64,000 bases of DNA, from NCBI RefSeq assembly GCF_900240305.1, contig NZ_LT964854.1:744001-808000 (forward strand), read 5' to 3'. The notes below the pieces were generated by a model that saw only the letters and a program-made list of their open reading frames with translations, did not search any database and was not told where the DNA came from. The stretch comes from Ottowia massiliensis. GTDB taxonomy: Bacteria > Pseudomonadota > Gammaproteobacteria > Burkholderiales > Burkholderiaceae_C. Position numbers and translations under genes: made by a program. Position 1 is the first letter of the stretch, and every line of letters begins with the position of its first letter. Positions 25,105-35,752 of this stretch are shown here, one piece after another.

Positions 25105-26355
25105 ATGACACAGCCTCCCGCGCAAGCCGCTTCAAGCCCCTTTCCCATCACCGACCGCGTGCGCGAAGCCATGCAAATCACCCTGCGCGGCTGCGATGAG
25201 CTGCTGCCCACCGCCGACTGGGAACAAAAACTCGCCCGCGCCGAAGCCACCGGCCAGCCGCTGCGCATCAAACTGGGCCTGGACCCCACCGCGCCCGACA
25301 TCCATCTGGGCCACACCGTCGTGCTCAACAAGCTGCGCCAGCTGCAAGACCTGGGCCACACCGTCATCTTCCTCATTGGCGACTTCACCACCCTCATTGG
25401 CGACCCCAGCGGCCGCAACACCACCCGCCCGCCGCTGAGCGCCGAACAAATCCGCGCCAACGCCGAAACCTATCGCGCCCAGGCCTACAAAGTGCTCAGC
25501 CCTGAAAAAACCGAGCTGCGCTACAACAGCGAGTGGTGCGACCAGCTGGGCGCGCGCGGCATGATCCAGCTGGCGGCCCAATACACCGTCGCCCGCATGA
25601 TGGAACGCAACGACTTTCACGCGCGCTTTCACTCTGGCGCCTCCATCAGCCTGCACGAATTCCTCTACCCCCTGCTGCAAGGCTACGACTCCGTCGCCCT
25701 CAAAAGCGACCTCGAACTCGGCGGCACCGACCAGAAATTCAACCTCCTCATGGGCCGCCACCTGCAAATCGAACACGGGCAGGAACCCCAGTGCGCGCTC
25801 ACCATGCCCCTGCTCGTGGGGCTGGACGGCGTGGACAAAATGTCCAAAAGCAAAGGCAACTACATCGGCATCACCGAAGACGCCAACACCATGTTCGCCA
25901 AAGTCCTGTCCATCAGCGACGAACTCATGTGGCGCTGGTACCCCCTGCTGTCTTTCCAGAGCCTGGCCGACATTGAAAAACTCCAGGCCGAAGTCGCCGC
26001 AGGCCGCAACCCCAAAGAAGCCAAAGTCATGCTTGCGCGCGAAATCACCACGCGCTTTCACAGCGCCCAGGCAGCCAGCGCTGCCGAGCAAGACTTCATC
26101 AACCGCAGCAAAGGCGGCGTGCCCGACGACATTGCGCAAGTGCAGCTGAGCGCCGGCAGCGAGGGCCTGGGCATCGGCCTGGTGCTCAAGCAATCGGGCC
26201 TGGCCCCTTCCACCAGCGAAGCCAACCGCCTGATAGACGGCGGCGGCGTGCGCGTAGACAGCGCCGTCATCAGCGACAAGGCCCTGAAGCTGCGCCCCGG
26301 CACTTACGTGGTGCAAGTGGGCAAACGCAAATTCGCCCGCGTCACCCTGGCCTGA
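25105..26355 (+). CDS. tyrS: Tyrosyl-tRNA synthetase
   Basis: Class I synthetase charging tRNA-Tyr. The 416-residue protein has the HIGH-type motif HLGHTV near residue 66, the KMSKS motif in VDKMSKSKGN near 250, the tyrosine-pocket region, and a C-terminal S4 RNA-binding domain (NRLIDGGGVRVD). It corresponds to the TyrZ-like subtype carrying DIHLGH. ATG 25105 matches the family N-terminus (HAEA-type leader shortened). Secure call. Confidence 0.96.
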   Translation: MTQPPAQAASSPFPITDRVREAMQITLRGCDELLPTADWEQKLARAEATGQPLRIKLGLDPTAPDIHLGHTVVLNKLRQLQDLGHTVIFLIGDFTTLIGDPSGRNTTRPPLSAEQIRANAETYRAQAYKVLSPEKTELRYNSEWCDQLGARGMIQLAAQYTVARMMERNDFHARFHSGASISLHEFLYPLLQGYDSVALKSDLELGGTDQKFNLLMGRHLQIEHGQEPQCALTMPLLVGLDGVDKMSKSKGNYIGITEDANTMFAKVLSISDELMWRWYPLLSFQSLADIEKLQAEVAAGRNPKEAKVMLAREITTRFHSAQAASAAEQDFINRSKGGVPDDIAQVQLSAGSEGLGIGLVLKQSGLAPSTSEANRLIDGGGVRVDSAVISDKALKLRPGTYVVQVGKRKFARVTLA

Positions 26356-26393
26356 AAACCCATGTGCGGCCCGCTCCTGCTGGCCTGAATACA

Positions 26394-26480
26394 CCAAAAA
26401 CAGGAGCAAATATGAGGGGCCTGAAATGCCGTTCCTCGCAAATTCCACCAAGACCTCATGCTATTGATTCAGAAGCGAAA
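26394..26480 (-). repeat. Dispersed 85-bp intergenic repeat, copy 7
   Basis: Reverse copy: CAAAAACAGGAGCAAATATG, CACCAAGACCTCATGCTAT, GAAGCGAAA. It lies between convergent tyrS and the RsuA-type gene, next to a half copy of the palindromic element. Confidence 0.82.
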
Positions 26481-26559
26481 AATTCCTCGCTTCCCGCCCG
26501 CGCCTTGCCCATTCCAAACCGCTTCTTCACGCTGAAAGACGGGGCGCGAACAAACGCCG

Positions 26560-26622
26560 GAAACCTGTTCAGAGTCTGGCCATGAGGGGCGAAAGCGCGG
26601 CCCCGGGCGCTCTTGGGCCTTG
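26560..26622. repeat. Palindromic MITE-like element, half copy
   Basis: AACCTGTTCAGAGTCTGGCC and GAGGGGCGAAAGCGCGGCC match one arm of the elements at 2574, 27391 and 33754. The other arm is missing; the match ends 16 bases before the stop codon of the pseudouridine synthase gene. Confidence 0.7.
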
Positions 26623-26637
26623 CCCATCTTCAGCGGG

Positions 26638-27372
26638 TCACAAAGGCTGCAGCAAGGCAAGCTGCGCCTCGTCCAGCCAGCGCCACTGGCCGGGGGCCAG
26701 ATCAGCGGGCAAGGCAAGCTGGCCAATGCGGCTGCGGTGCAGCGCCGTCACGCGGTTGCCCACGGCAGCCAGCATGCGCTTGACCTGGTGGTACTTGCCC
26801 TCGGTCAGCGTCAGGCGCAAGGCATGACTGCCCGTCGCCTCGCAAGCGGCAGCGCGCACGGGCTGGGGATCGTCATGAAGAACCACCCCCTCCAGCAGCC
26901 GGGCAATTTGCGCGGCAGTCACCGCATGCGCTGCGCTCACCTCATACACCTTGGGCACATGGCGGCGCGGGGCGTTCATGCGGTGAATGAAAGCGCCATC
27001 GTCACTGAGCAACAACAAGCCAGTCGTATCCTGATCCAGCCGGCCCACAGCCTGCACGCCGCTGGCCCTGCCACCCTTGGCGGCAGGACGCTGCCGCAGC
27101 ATGGCAGGCAGCAAGGCATAAATGCTGGGCCAGGCGCTGGGGCGCTGCGAACACTCATAGCCCGCTGGCTTGTGAAGCATGAGATACGCAGGACTGCGGC
27201 ACTCCCAAGGCTGCCCCTGCACGGCAATGCGCAGGCCCTGCGGCGGAAAAACAGCCGCCGGATCAGTGCAAACGCTGCCTTGCACTTGCACCAGCCCCTG
27301 CGCAATCAGCCCCGCGCACTGACGGCGCGTGCCAAAACCCTGGGCAAAAAGAAGGTCATCCAAACGTTGCAT
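26638..27372 (-). CDS. rsuA: RsuA/RluB family pseudouridine synthase
   Basis: About 244 residues, isomerising a specific uridine in rRNA. It has an N-terminal S4-like part (DDLLFAQGFGTRRQCAGLI), the catalytic Asp in VGRLDQDTTGLLLLSDDG near residue 98, and the closing TEGKYHQVKRMLAAVGNRV. The pattern agrees with RsuA (16S U516), although RluB/RluE-type specificity cannot be excluded. ATG 27372 starts the domain cleanly; the frame extends 45 codons upstream into the palindromic element and is not needed. Both flanks of the gene carry copies of that element. Confidence 0.88.
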   Translation of the reverse strand: MQRLDDLLFAQGFGTRRQCAGLIAQGLVQVQGSVCTDPAAVFPPQGLRIAVQGQPWECRSPAYLMLHKPAGYECSQRPSAWPSIYALLPAMLRQRPAAKGGRASGVQAVGRLDQDTTGLLLLSDDGAFIHRMNAPRRHVPKVYEVSAAHAVTAAQIARLLEGVVLHDDPQPVRAAACEATGSHALRLTLTEGKYHQVKRMLAAVGNRVTALHRSRIGQLALPADLAPGQWRWLDEAQLALLQPL

Positions 27373-27390
27373 GGCGAAAAGCAAATGGCT

Positions 27391-27555
27391 GAGAACCCGC
27401 TCACATTCTGTCCGTAGACGCGAAAAGCGCGGCCTCAGGCGCTCTGCCGCGTTGCAAATCCTCGCCGGGCCACGAGAGCTGCCTACGGCTTGCGCCTTGC
27501 CGCCCATCCCGATCCATTCTTTCGCCTCTCACGGCCTGATCATGAACAGGCTCTT
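27391..27555. repeat. Palindromic MITE-like element, full copy
   Basis: Left arm GAGAACCCGCTCACATTCTG; right arm GCCTCTCACGGCCTGATCAT followed by GAACAGGCTCTTA, inverted to each other. Inner arm sequences (AAGCGCGGCCTCAGGCGCTC; GGCTTGCGCCTTGCCGCCCA) match the copies at 2574 and 33754. The gap 27373-27684 between the synthase gene and the CRISPR array otherwise shows nothing. Confidence 0.72.
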
Positions 27556-27684
27556 ATAAGCCCAAATTTCCGGCAAACAGTTTCCGCCCAAACCCAAAGC
27601 ACTGGCAACGAAAACCGGAAACAGCCTTTTCTTCATTTACGCAGCATTTACCCAATCTTGCTGCCAAAGCAGCGGCTGTTGCTG

Positions 27685-28238
27685 GATTCAATCCCTTTGA
27701 AATCAGGGGTGGCCTGAAACTTCCGTCGCTTTCAACACTGCTTACCACGCTGTGTCTTAATCCCTTTGAAATCAGGGGTGGCCTGAAACCCTGACAACCT
27801 GGCAACCTGGCAACCTGGCAACCTGGCAACCTGGCAACCCAAGGATGCCGCCCCGGTCTTAATCCCTTTGAAATCAGGGGTGGCCTGAAACAGACAATCC
27901 GGCGTATGCAGGAGATCGTTGACGTCTTAATCCCCTTGAAATCAGGGGTGGCCTGAAACAAGCTCGAGGATGTGGACTTCGCGTTCATGTTCTTGTCTTA
28001 ATCCCTTTGAAATCAGGGGTGGCCTGAAACTCGAACTCGACACCAACCCCGAAAGCCTGGACTGTCTTAATCCCTTTGAAATCAGGGGTGGCCTGAAACC
28101 ATTTGAAAGGACACAACAATGGCAGTATTTAGTCTTAATCCCTTTGAAATCAGGGGTGGCCTGAAACCATCCACGGAGTATGACTATGACTTTCGCCTGC
28201 TGGTCTTAATCCCTTTGAAATCAGGGGTGGCCTGAAAC
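27685..28238 (-). CRISPR. CRISPR array, 8 repeats and 7 spacers, no intact cas genes
   Basis: Eight 36-base repeats start at 27685, 27754, 27856, 27924, 27995, 28064, 28132 and 28203. On the + strand each reads GTCTTAATCCCTTTG...ATCAGGGG...GGCCTGAAAC, with a partial inner palindrome (TCCCT/AGGGG). The repeat at 27685 is degraded at its outer end (GATTCA for GTCTTA) and the one at 27924 has one substitution. Spacers are 33, 66, 32, 35, 33, 32 and 35 bases. A degraded repeat usually marks the trailer end, so the leader would be on the right and transcription on the - strand, the same direction as the nearby cas1 remnant. The CRISPR type cannot be told from this window. Confidence 0.96.
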
Positions 28239-28415
28239 CGTACGCCTCTGAAATCCGTTGCGGGACAACAGCTTGCAGAGGGCTTTATGGACGGTCACAG
28301 GTCGTTGGGGAGATGTCGCTTCAGGCGTCGTTTCAGGCTTTTGGCGGGGGGTATTTTCGCCTGGTTTTGGCCCCCAGCTGGGCCGGGCGCAGGGTATCTG
28401 TGGGTGGAATGCGCG

Positions 28416-28503
28416 TTTTTGCTCCTTGATTGATAGCAGGATGTCCTAGTGGAATGCACGAGAGGCGGCATTTCGACCCCATGAATTCGCTCCTGTTTTT
28501 GAT
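28416..28503 (+). repeat. Dispersed 85-bp intergenic repeat, copy 8
   Basis: Forward copy: TTTTTGCTCCTTGATTGATA, GGATGTCCTAGTGGAAT, GAATTCGCTCCTGTTTTTG. It lies in the presumed leader-side interval 28239-28529 between the CRISPR array and the cas1 remnant; the rest of that interval shows no gene. Confidence 0.87.
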
Positions 28504-28529
28504 GTGAAGGGCGCTTGTCCGGCAGGCTT

Positions 28530-29104
28530 TCAGATGAGAGTCCAGGGTTTGCGGTTTGAGGGGGCTGACGGGGCGCCGGGTTCGTCTGTGCCGTCAAGGC
28601 TGCTGATGGCGTCGGCAGCGCCCGGGCCGGCCGGGTTGCCGTTTTCGTTGATGTTTCCGTCGCCGCTTTCGTCGCCCGGAAGCAGGGCGGGGTCGTCTTG
28701 CCAGGTTTCGGGCAGGCCGCTCCAGTGGATGCCGCCGGGCGGGGTGGCGAGGGCGATGGCCTGAAGCAGGTTTTGCACGCTGTGGCTGATGCTGCGGCGC
28801 GGGGGTTGGCGTATTCCTCGCAGGCGTTGTAGTAGTGGGCGCGGACGGCTTTGCCGAGCAGGCAGCCGGCGGCGCTTTGGCTGAAGTGGTCTTTGGTGAG
28901 GGTTTGGCGGGCAACGGGTTGCAGGCAGAAGCGATCGACGAGGGGGCGCACGGTTTCGAGCAGGTCGCAAGCGAGCGAGTGTCTGCCGAAGCTGAGCTGG
29001 TGGTAGTAGCCAATGGCCGGCTCCAGCCCGGCGCCGTGCAGCGCCAAGGCGATTTCGGAGCCGGCAAGGGAGAGCCAGGAAGCTGCTACAGGCTTGCAGC
29101 CCGG
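28530..29104 (-). pseudogene. cas1: Broken cas1 (C-terminal part only, frameshifted)
   Basis: The - strand reads SEIALALHGAGLEPAIGYYH, then QLSFGRHSLACDLLETVRP, LVDRFCLQPVARQTLTKDHF and GCLLGKAVRAHYYNACEEYANP. This is the C-terminal catalytic half of Cas1, the integrase that adds CRISPR spacers. The metal-binding His (YYH) and Asp (ACDLLE) are kept. The N-terminal half, including the catalytic Glu, is absent: an in-frame stop lies just before residue 1, next to a dispersed repeat. After EEYANP the frame breaks at a run of five C (about 28806-28810); one more C would continue as PPRRSISHSVQNLLQAIAL. No cas2 or effector gene is present. Not functional as it stands. Confidence 0.85.
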
Positions 29105-29123
29105 TCAAACCGTTGCCCGATAT

Positions 29124-29209
29124 TGTTGCTACAGAATTAACAGCATGATGTCCTAGTGGAAACTGCGCGAGATGGCATTTTCAGCCCCTTGAATTCGCTC
29201 CTGTTTTTT
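29124..29209 (+). repeat. Dispersed 85-bp intergenic repeat, copy 9
   Basis: Forward copy with a weak left end (TTGCTACAGAATTAACAGCA), then TGATGTCCTAGTGGAAACTG and GAATTCGCTCCTGTTTTTT. It sits directly at the truncated 5' end of the cas1 remnant. Confidence 0.84.
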
Positions 29210-29290
29210 AAGCTTTTCTGCGCCGTCAGGCCAGTGCAGCCAAGCTCGAAGCGCCGCGCGAGAATCCGGCCGGACATTGCGAGAGTCATC

Positions 29291-30280
29291 ATGCGTCTTT
29301 CCTCACCCGACACCCTCCAGCTCATTACCGCCGCCACCCGCGCTCCATCTGGTCATAACTCGCAGCCGTGGTATTTTGAAATCAACGCCAATGAAATTGC
29401 CATTTTTCCCGACCCCGCAAGGGCGCTGCCCGCCGTGGACGGCAACCGCCGGGAATTGTTCATCAGCCTGGGATGCGCGGCTGAAAATCTTTGCCTGCAA
29501 GCTTCAGCCTTGCATTACGCCGCCCAGACGGAAATAAGCGGCGATGGAAGCATCAGAATACAGCTTCAAAAATCAGACAGTATTATTCCAAGCCCGCTTT
29601 CTGCCTATATTGAACAGCGGCAGACAAACCGCTCAACATACAATCACAAAATCATTCCGGAAGATATTTTGCGTGCCATTCTGGAGGAATGGACCGGAAA
29701 TGAAATAAAAATCCATCTGTTCAAGAAGGAGGACCGCGCCTTCAAGCTGCTGACCGAAGCCGTCACGCAGGGCAATGAAGCGCAAATGAACGACCCCGCC
29801 TTCAAGGCGGAGTTGCTTTCATGGGTGCGCTTCAACAAAAAGCATGCCGAAAGCACGGGCGACGGCCTCAGCTACGCCACCCTGGGCGCGCCCAGTCTGC
29901 CCCGCTGGATCAGCGAACCCATCGTGAAATCCATGCTCAACGGCAAATCGCAAAACAAATCCGATCTGAAAAAAATCGCATCTTCATCCCATTTGGCGCT
30001 TATCACCAGCCCGGCTGATGATGTTTTTTCATGGATCAGCACGGGGCGCGCACTCCAGCGTTTTCTGCTTTCGCTGACCCGGGCAGGCATTGCCAGCGCA
30101 TACCTGAATCAGCCTTGCGAAGTCGCCGAAATACGCGGGAAATTGCGCGAGAAACTTTTTCACGCGACCCGTGAATATCCACAACTGCTGCTGCGCATCG
30201 GCTATGCAAAGCCGCTTCCGCGCGCCGGAAGAAGGCCGCTTCGGGACGTCATGAAATCTGAATATGGAATGGCCTATTGA
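29291..30280 (+). CDS. Nitroreductase-family (Acg-like) protein
   Basis: A 329-residue protein of the FMN-dependent nitroreductase fold, most like the larger Acg/Rv3131 type. It starts with TLQLITAATRAPSGHNSQPW, the flavin-site signature (RAPSxHNxQPW). It also has IPEDILRAILEEW and a C-terminal dimer/FMN region (ISTGRALQRFLLSLTRAGIASAYLNQP). Acg-type proteins may sequester flavin rather than reduce substrates, so the activity is uncertain. ATG 29291 removes a 45-codon extension that reads through a dispersed repeat. Codon use is mildly more AT-rich than its neighbours, and the gene is isolated between repeats. Confidence 0.83.
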   Translation: MRLSSPDTLQLITAATRAPSGHNSQPWYFEINANEIAIFPDPARALPAVDGNRRELFISLGCAAENLCLQASALHYAAQTEISGDGSIRIQLQKSDSIIPSPLSAYIEQRQTNRSTYNHKIIPEDILRAILEEWTGNEIKIHLFKKEDRAFKLLTEAVTQGNEAQMNDPAFKAELLSWVRFNKKHAESTGDGLSYATLGAPSLPRWISEPIVKSMLNGKSQNKSDLKKIASSSHLALITSPADDVFSWISTGRALQRFLLSLTRAGIASAYLNQPCEVAEIRGKLREKLFHATREYPQLLLRIGYAKPLPRAGRRPLRDVMKSEYGMAY

Positions 30281-30461
30281 ACGTGCCCGTTCAGCCCATT
30301 TTCCGCCAGCAAAAGGGCAAGGCGGCCACTAGCTCTTTTTACGCGAAAAACCAGCCGTGGCGGTGTATGGCTTGCGAGCTGCCCCACACATGGCTGACGC
30401 GCGAGGGGCGAACGCATCAGCAATCCGAATGAGCATGGCGTGAGCGGAGGAAAGAGGCAAT

Positions 30462-30549
30462 ATTTCGCTCCTTTAACCATAGCATGATGTCCTAGTGGAA
30501 TCAGCGCAAACCGGTATTTCTGCCCCTTGAATTTGCTCCTGTTTCCGAT
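30462..30549 (+). repeat. Dispersed 85-bp intergenic repeat, copy 10
   Basis: Forward copy: ATTTCGCTCCTTTAACCATA, GCATGATGTCCTAGTGGAAT, GAATTTGCTCCTGTTTCCGA. It lies between the convergent ends of the nitroreductase-like gene and secA. The rest of the 583-base gap 30281-30863 holds only the secA terminator. Confidence 0.87.
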
Positions 30550-30799
30550 GCCCTCATCTGCCAGGCACCGGGCAACCCGGAGGCTGCGCCAGCCGCCCGC
30601 CTTGGGCGCTTCTGAACGGGCTTCATGAGCGGCGCCTGATTCAATTCCGCAAAACGGACGGCAGGCCGCTTGGCTGAGATGCGCCAGGGCAGCGCGGCGC
30701 ATCGCACGCGCGAAATGAAGGTTGACCGTTTTGAAAGCTGGCTGTTTTCTTTGAAGGCGCGCCCTGCTCCGCCCTGACCCGGCGGCGCACGAAAACGAA

Positions 30800-30827
30800 C
30801 GGGGCGCAGGTGTTGCCTTGCGCCCCG
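30800..30827 (-). terminator. Terminator of secA
   Basis: CGGGGCGCA and TGCGCCCCG form a 9-bp stem 37 bp past the secA stop. On the - strand it is followed by TTCGTTTTCG, a moderately T-rich tail. Confidence 0.7.
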
Positions 30828-30863
30828 TGCCGTGCAGCGGCCAGCCAGCCGCCTATCAGTCCA

Positions 30864-33665
<2,802 letters not shown>

Positions 33666-33753
33666 ACGCGGCGGAAATCGGAAAATGTTCGGTCAAAGAA
33701 AAAGCCAAGCAAGGGCGGAAACAATCCGCGCTTGCAAGGCGGCGAGGCATTTT

Positions 33754-33926
33754 AGAACCTGTGCACAGTCTGGCCGCGAGGGGCAAAAGAGCGAATCAGA
33801 ATAGGCTGCAAGGCGCGAACCGCAAGCGGGCCTCATGGCCTGCTGGCTGCCCGGCCAGAGATTGACAACGCCACAGATCGCCCAAGGCCGCGCTTTTGTG
33901 CCTGCAGACAAACTCTGAACAGATTT
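33754..33926. repeat. Palindromic MITE-like element, full copy
   Basis: Left arm AGAACCTGTGCACAGTCTGG; right arm TGCAGACAAACTCTGAACAG plus ATTTT, inverted to each other. Inner segments (GGCTGCAAGGCGCGAACCGC; CCCAAGGCCGCGCTTTTGTG) match the other copies. Length is about 173 bases with no coding capacity. It occupies much of the 398-base gap between the divergent secA and dciA; the rest should hold their promoters, which I could not place. Confidence 0.73.
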
Positions 33927-34063
33927 TCGGAGCGCGCATCTCCTTCCTGAGCCTGGTTGTGAAGACCTTGCGCTTGCCTGCTGGCAATAATGCGCGCGGA
34001 AAGCGGAGCGGGCTGCGCTGCCAGCTATAGCCGCTTTGCAACATTTCAATACTTTCATCCGCC

Positions 34064-34405
34064 ATGAGCATCACGTTGAAAACCCCCATGAACATGCAGC
34101 AAGCCATGCACGGCTCACCCATGCTTGCGCAACTGATGCGAATGGCGGAGGAAACCCGTGCGTGCATGGCCGTCATCCGCCCCCTGCTGCCCGCTTCGCT
34201 ACGTGGCGCCGTGCGCCCAGGCCCCATGCAAGACGGCACTTGGTGCCTGCTTATCGCCCACACAGCCGCCGCAGCAAAGCTGCGCCAGCTCGCTCCGGCC
34301 CTGCTAGCGGCCCTGCGCGCCAAGGGGCATGAGGTGCAGACCCTTCGCTTCAAGGTCCAGCCGCCGCCCGATTCAAAAATCCAAGAAAAAACCCGCTGGC
34401 CGTGA
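34064..34405 (+). CDS. DciA-like (DUF721) protein
   Basis: A small protein of 113 residues matching the DUF721/DciA family, whose characterised members help load the replicative helicase DnaB in bacteria that lack DnaC. The recognisable part is SPMLAQLMRMAEETRACMAV, LLPASLRGAVRPGPM, WCLLIAHTAAAAKLRQLAP and GHEVQTLRFKVQ. Its place beside secA is the usual betaproteobacterial location. A start at the internal ATG 34091 is also possible. The stop codon falls inside a terminator hairpin. Function is inferred from family only. Confidence 0.78.
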   Translation: MSITLKTPMNMQQAMHGSPMLAQLMRMAEETRACMAVIRPLLPASLRGAVRPGPMQDGTWCLLIAHTAAAAKLRQLAPALLAALRAKGHEVQTLRFKVQPPPDSKIQEKTRWP

Positions 34406-34421
34406 GCGGCTGGCGGGTTGT
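34389..34421. terminator. Hairpin overlapping the end of dciA
   Basis: AACCCGC and GCGGGTT form the base of a longer stem with an inner CCG/CGG part. An A run precedes it (AAAAAACCC), so it can also act for transcription arriving from the tRNA side on the - strand. The dciA stop codon lies within it. Confidence 0.75.
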
Positions 34422-34426
34422 TAATG

Positions 34427-34502
34427 TGGTGCCGGTTGTCGGACTCGAACTGACGACCTACCGCTTACAAGGCGGGTGCTCTACCAACTGAGCTAAACCG
34501 GC
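34427..34502 (-). tRNA. tRNA-Thr (anticodon TGT)
   Basis: On the - strand it begins GCCGGTTTAGCTCAGTTGGT, giving a 7-bp acceptor stem that pairs with AACCGGC. A D arm, the anticodon loop CTTGTAA (anticodon TGT, reading ACA) and the T arm with GTTCGAGTC follow. The 3' CCA is encoded. Length is 76 bases including CCA. The top pair of the anticodon stem is a mismatch; otherwise the cloverleaf is regular. It lies between the convergent dciA and sspB genes. Confidence 0.95.
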
Positions 34503-34530
34503 TGAAACTCAAAGGGGCGGATTCTAACCA

Positions 34531-35016
34531 CTATTTGACGATTCTCAGCGATGGCCTGCCGCCGCTTGGCGCAGGAGGCTCGTCATCCGGCCCGGCATCT
34601 TTGCTAGAACCGGGTGGCGAAACAGGCCGTAGTTGAGGTTTCTCGGCTATGGGCACCTCAGATTCGCCGTCTGCGCCTGGCATTTTCCCCGCTTCAGCCT
34701 CTTGGCTCGCCTCCGGGAATGCCATGCCCTGCCCCGTTTCCCGCGCATAGATCGCGAGCACCCGATTGACGGGTATGAAAATATCTCGCGGCACGCCGCC
34801 AAAACGGGCCTTGAACTCAATATAGTCATTGCCCATTTTCAAGCCATTGGTCGCGTCAAAACCAATGTTAAGCACAATCTGCCCATTCTGAACAAATTCT
34901 CTGGGCACCTGCACGGTTTCATCCACACGCACCGCAATATGGGGGGTCAGCCCATTGTCGCTGCACCATTCATACAAGGCGCGCAACAAATACGGCTGGG
35001 TAGAGGTGGTTTCCAA
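34531..35016 (-). CDS. sspB: ClpXP specificity-enhancing factor SspB
   Basis: Adaptor that brings ssrA-tagged proteins to the ClpXP protease. The 161-residue protein has the substrate-binding domain (YLLRALYEWCSDNGLTPHIA, then GFDATNGLKMGNDYIEFKAR and DIFIPVNRVLAIYARE). A long disordered acidic/Pro linker follows, and the ClpX-binding tail reads RPSLRIVK. The start is a TTG at 35016, backed by a strong AGGAGG six bases upstream; no ATG gives the complete domain. It follows sspA and the bc1 operon, the standard betaproteobacterial order. Confidence 0.94.
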   Translation of the reverse strand: METTSTQPYLLRALYEWCSDNGLTPHIAVRVDETVQVPREFVQNGQIVLNIGFDATNGLKMGNDYIEFKARFGGVPRDIFIPVNRVLAIYARETGQGMAFPEASQEAEAGKMPGADGESEVPIAEKPQLRPVSPPGSSKDAGPDDEPPAPSGGRPSLRIVK

Positions 35017-35021
35017 TTCAG

Positions 35022-35027
35022 CCTCCT
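35022..35027 (-). promoter_or_regulatory. Shine-Dalgarno site deciding the sspB start
   Basis: AGGAGG on the - strand, six bases before the TTG codon at 35016, supports that non-ATG start for sspB. Confidence 0.8.
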
Positions 35028-35041
35028 GAAGTTCCCAATCA

Positions 35042-35653
35042 TTACTTCCGCATGACTTTTTCAGACGGCGTCAGTGCCTCAATATACGCAGGCCGGGAAA
35101 AGATGCGCTCCGCATATTTGAGAAGCGGCGCCGCATTCTTGCTCAGCTCAATTCCATAGTAATCAAGCCTCCAGAGCAGAGGCGCCAAAGCGACATCCAG
35201 CATGGAGAAATGCTCGCCCAGGATATATTTGTTCTTCAAAAACACGGGCGCCATTTGCGTCAGGCGATCGCGGATATTTCCCCGCGCTTTTTCCAGCGCC
35301 TTTTCATTGGTCCGGCCCACACGATGTTCCAGCACGCTTACGTGAGAAAACAGCTCTTTTTCAAAATTGAGCAGGAAAAGGCGCACCCGCGCCCGGTCCA
35401 CCGGATCGCCCGGCATAAGCTGCGGATGAGGAAAACGCTCATCAATATATTCATTGATGATATTTGATTCATAAAGAATCAGATCTCTTTCCACCAGAAT
35501 AGGCACCTGCCCATAAGGGTTCATCACACTGATATCTTCCGGCTTGTTGAACAGGTCGACATCACGGATTTCAAAATCCATTCCCTTCTCGAACAGCACA
35601 AAACGGCAGCGATGCGAAAAGGGGCAGGTTGTTCCTGAATAAAGCACCATCAT
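35042..35653 (-). CDS. sspA: Stringent starvation protein A (GST-like)
   Basis: A 203-residue RNA polymerase-associated regulator with a glutathione-transferase fold that lacks GST activity in the family. The thioredoxin-like N-domain reads LYSGTTCPFSHRCRFVLFEKG and NPYGQVPILVERDLILYES. The helical C-domain includes YILGEHFSMLDVALAPLLWR. Located between petC and sspB in the standard betaproteobacterial block. SspA usually responds to starvation and acid stress and affects late phage and virulence gene expression. Confidence 0.94.
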   Translation of the reverse strand: MMVLYSGTTCPFSHRCRFVLFEKGMDFEIRDVDLFNKPEDISVMNPYGQVPILVERDLILYESNIINEYIDERFPHPQLMPGDPVDRARVRLFLLNFEKELFSHVSVLEHRVGRTNEKALEKARGNIRDRLTQMAPVFLKNKYILGEHFSMLDVALAPLLWRLDYYGIELSKNAAPLLKYAERIFSRPAYIEALTPSEKVMRK

Positions 35654-35716
35654 GGCGGGAGGCTCCTAAAAAACCGAAAGAGTGGGCAGCGCAAATGCAC
35701 CGTCCACTCTATTTAC

Positions 35717-35736
35717 TGCCCGGTCAAAACCGGGCA
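35717..35736. terminator. Hairpin between petC and sspA
   Basis: TGCCCGGT-CAAA-ACCGGGCA is a perfect 8-bp stem 16 bp past the petC stop. No T run follows on the - strand, so it may be a weak terminator or an mRNA-protecting stem inside a pet-ssp transcript. Confidence 0.45.
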
Positions 35737-35752
35737 CGCAGAATAAAAGACT

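Noticed and set aside
24954..25460. Upstream extension of the M23 peptidase frame to 25460
   Set aside because: The extension is antisense to the start of tyrS and has no signal-peptide or domain features.
27554..27988. Long open frame across the CRISPR array encoding a repeated peptide
   Set aside because: It is a translation of the CRISPR repeats and spacers; repeat spacing explains it fully.
28295..29047. A complete 250-residue protein at the cas1 locus
   Set aside because: Only its first part matches Cas1; after the C5 tract it reads low-complexity residues through a dispersed repeat, so a frameshifted remnant explains it better.
35060..35069. A second TTCAGACGGC (neisserial uptake sequence) inside sspA
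   Set aside because: It lies in a well-placed host gene with no other foreign signs, so a chance match in coding sequence is the simpler reading.
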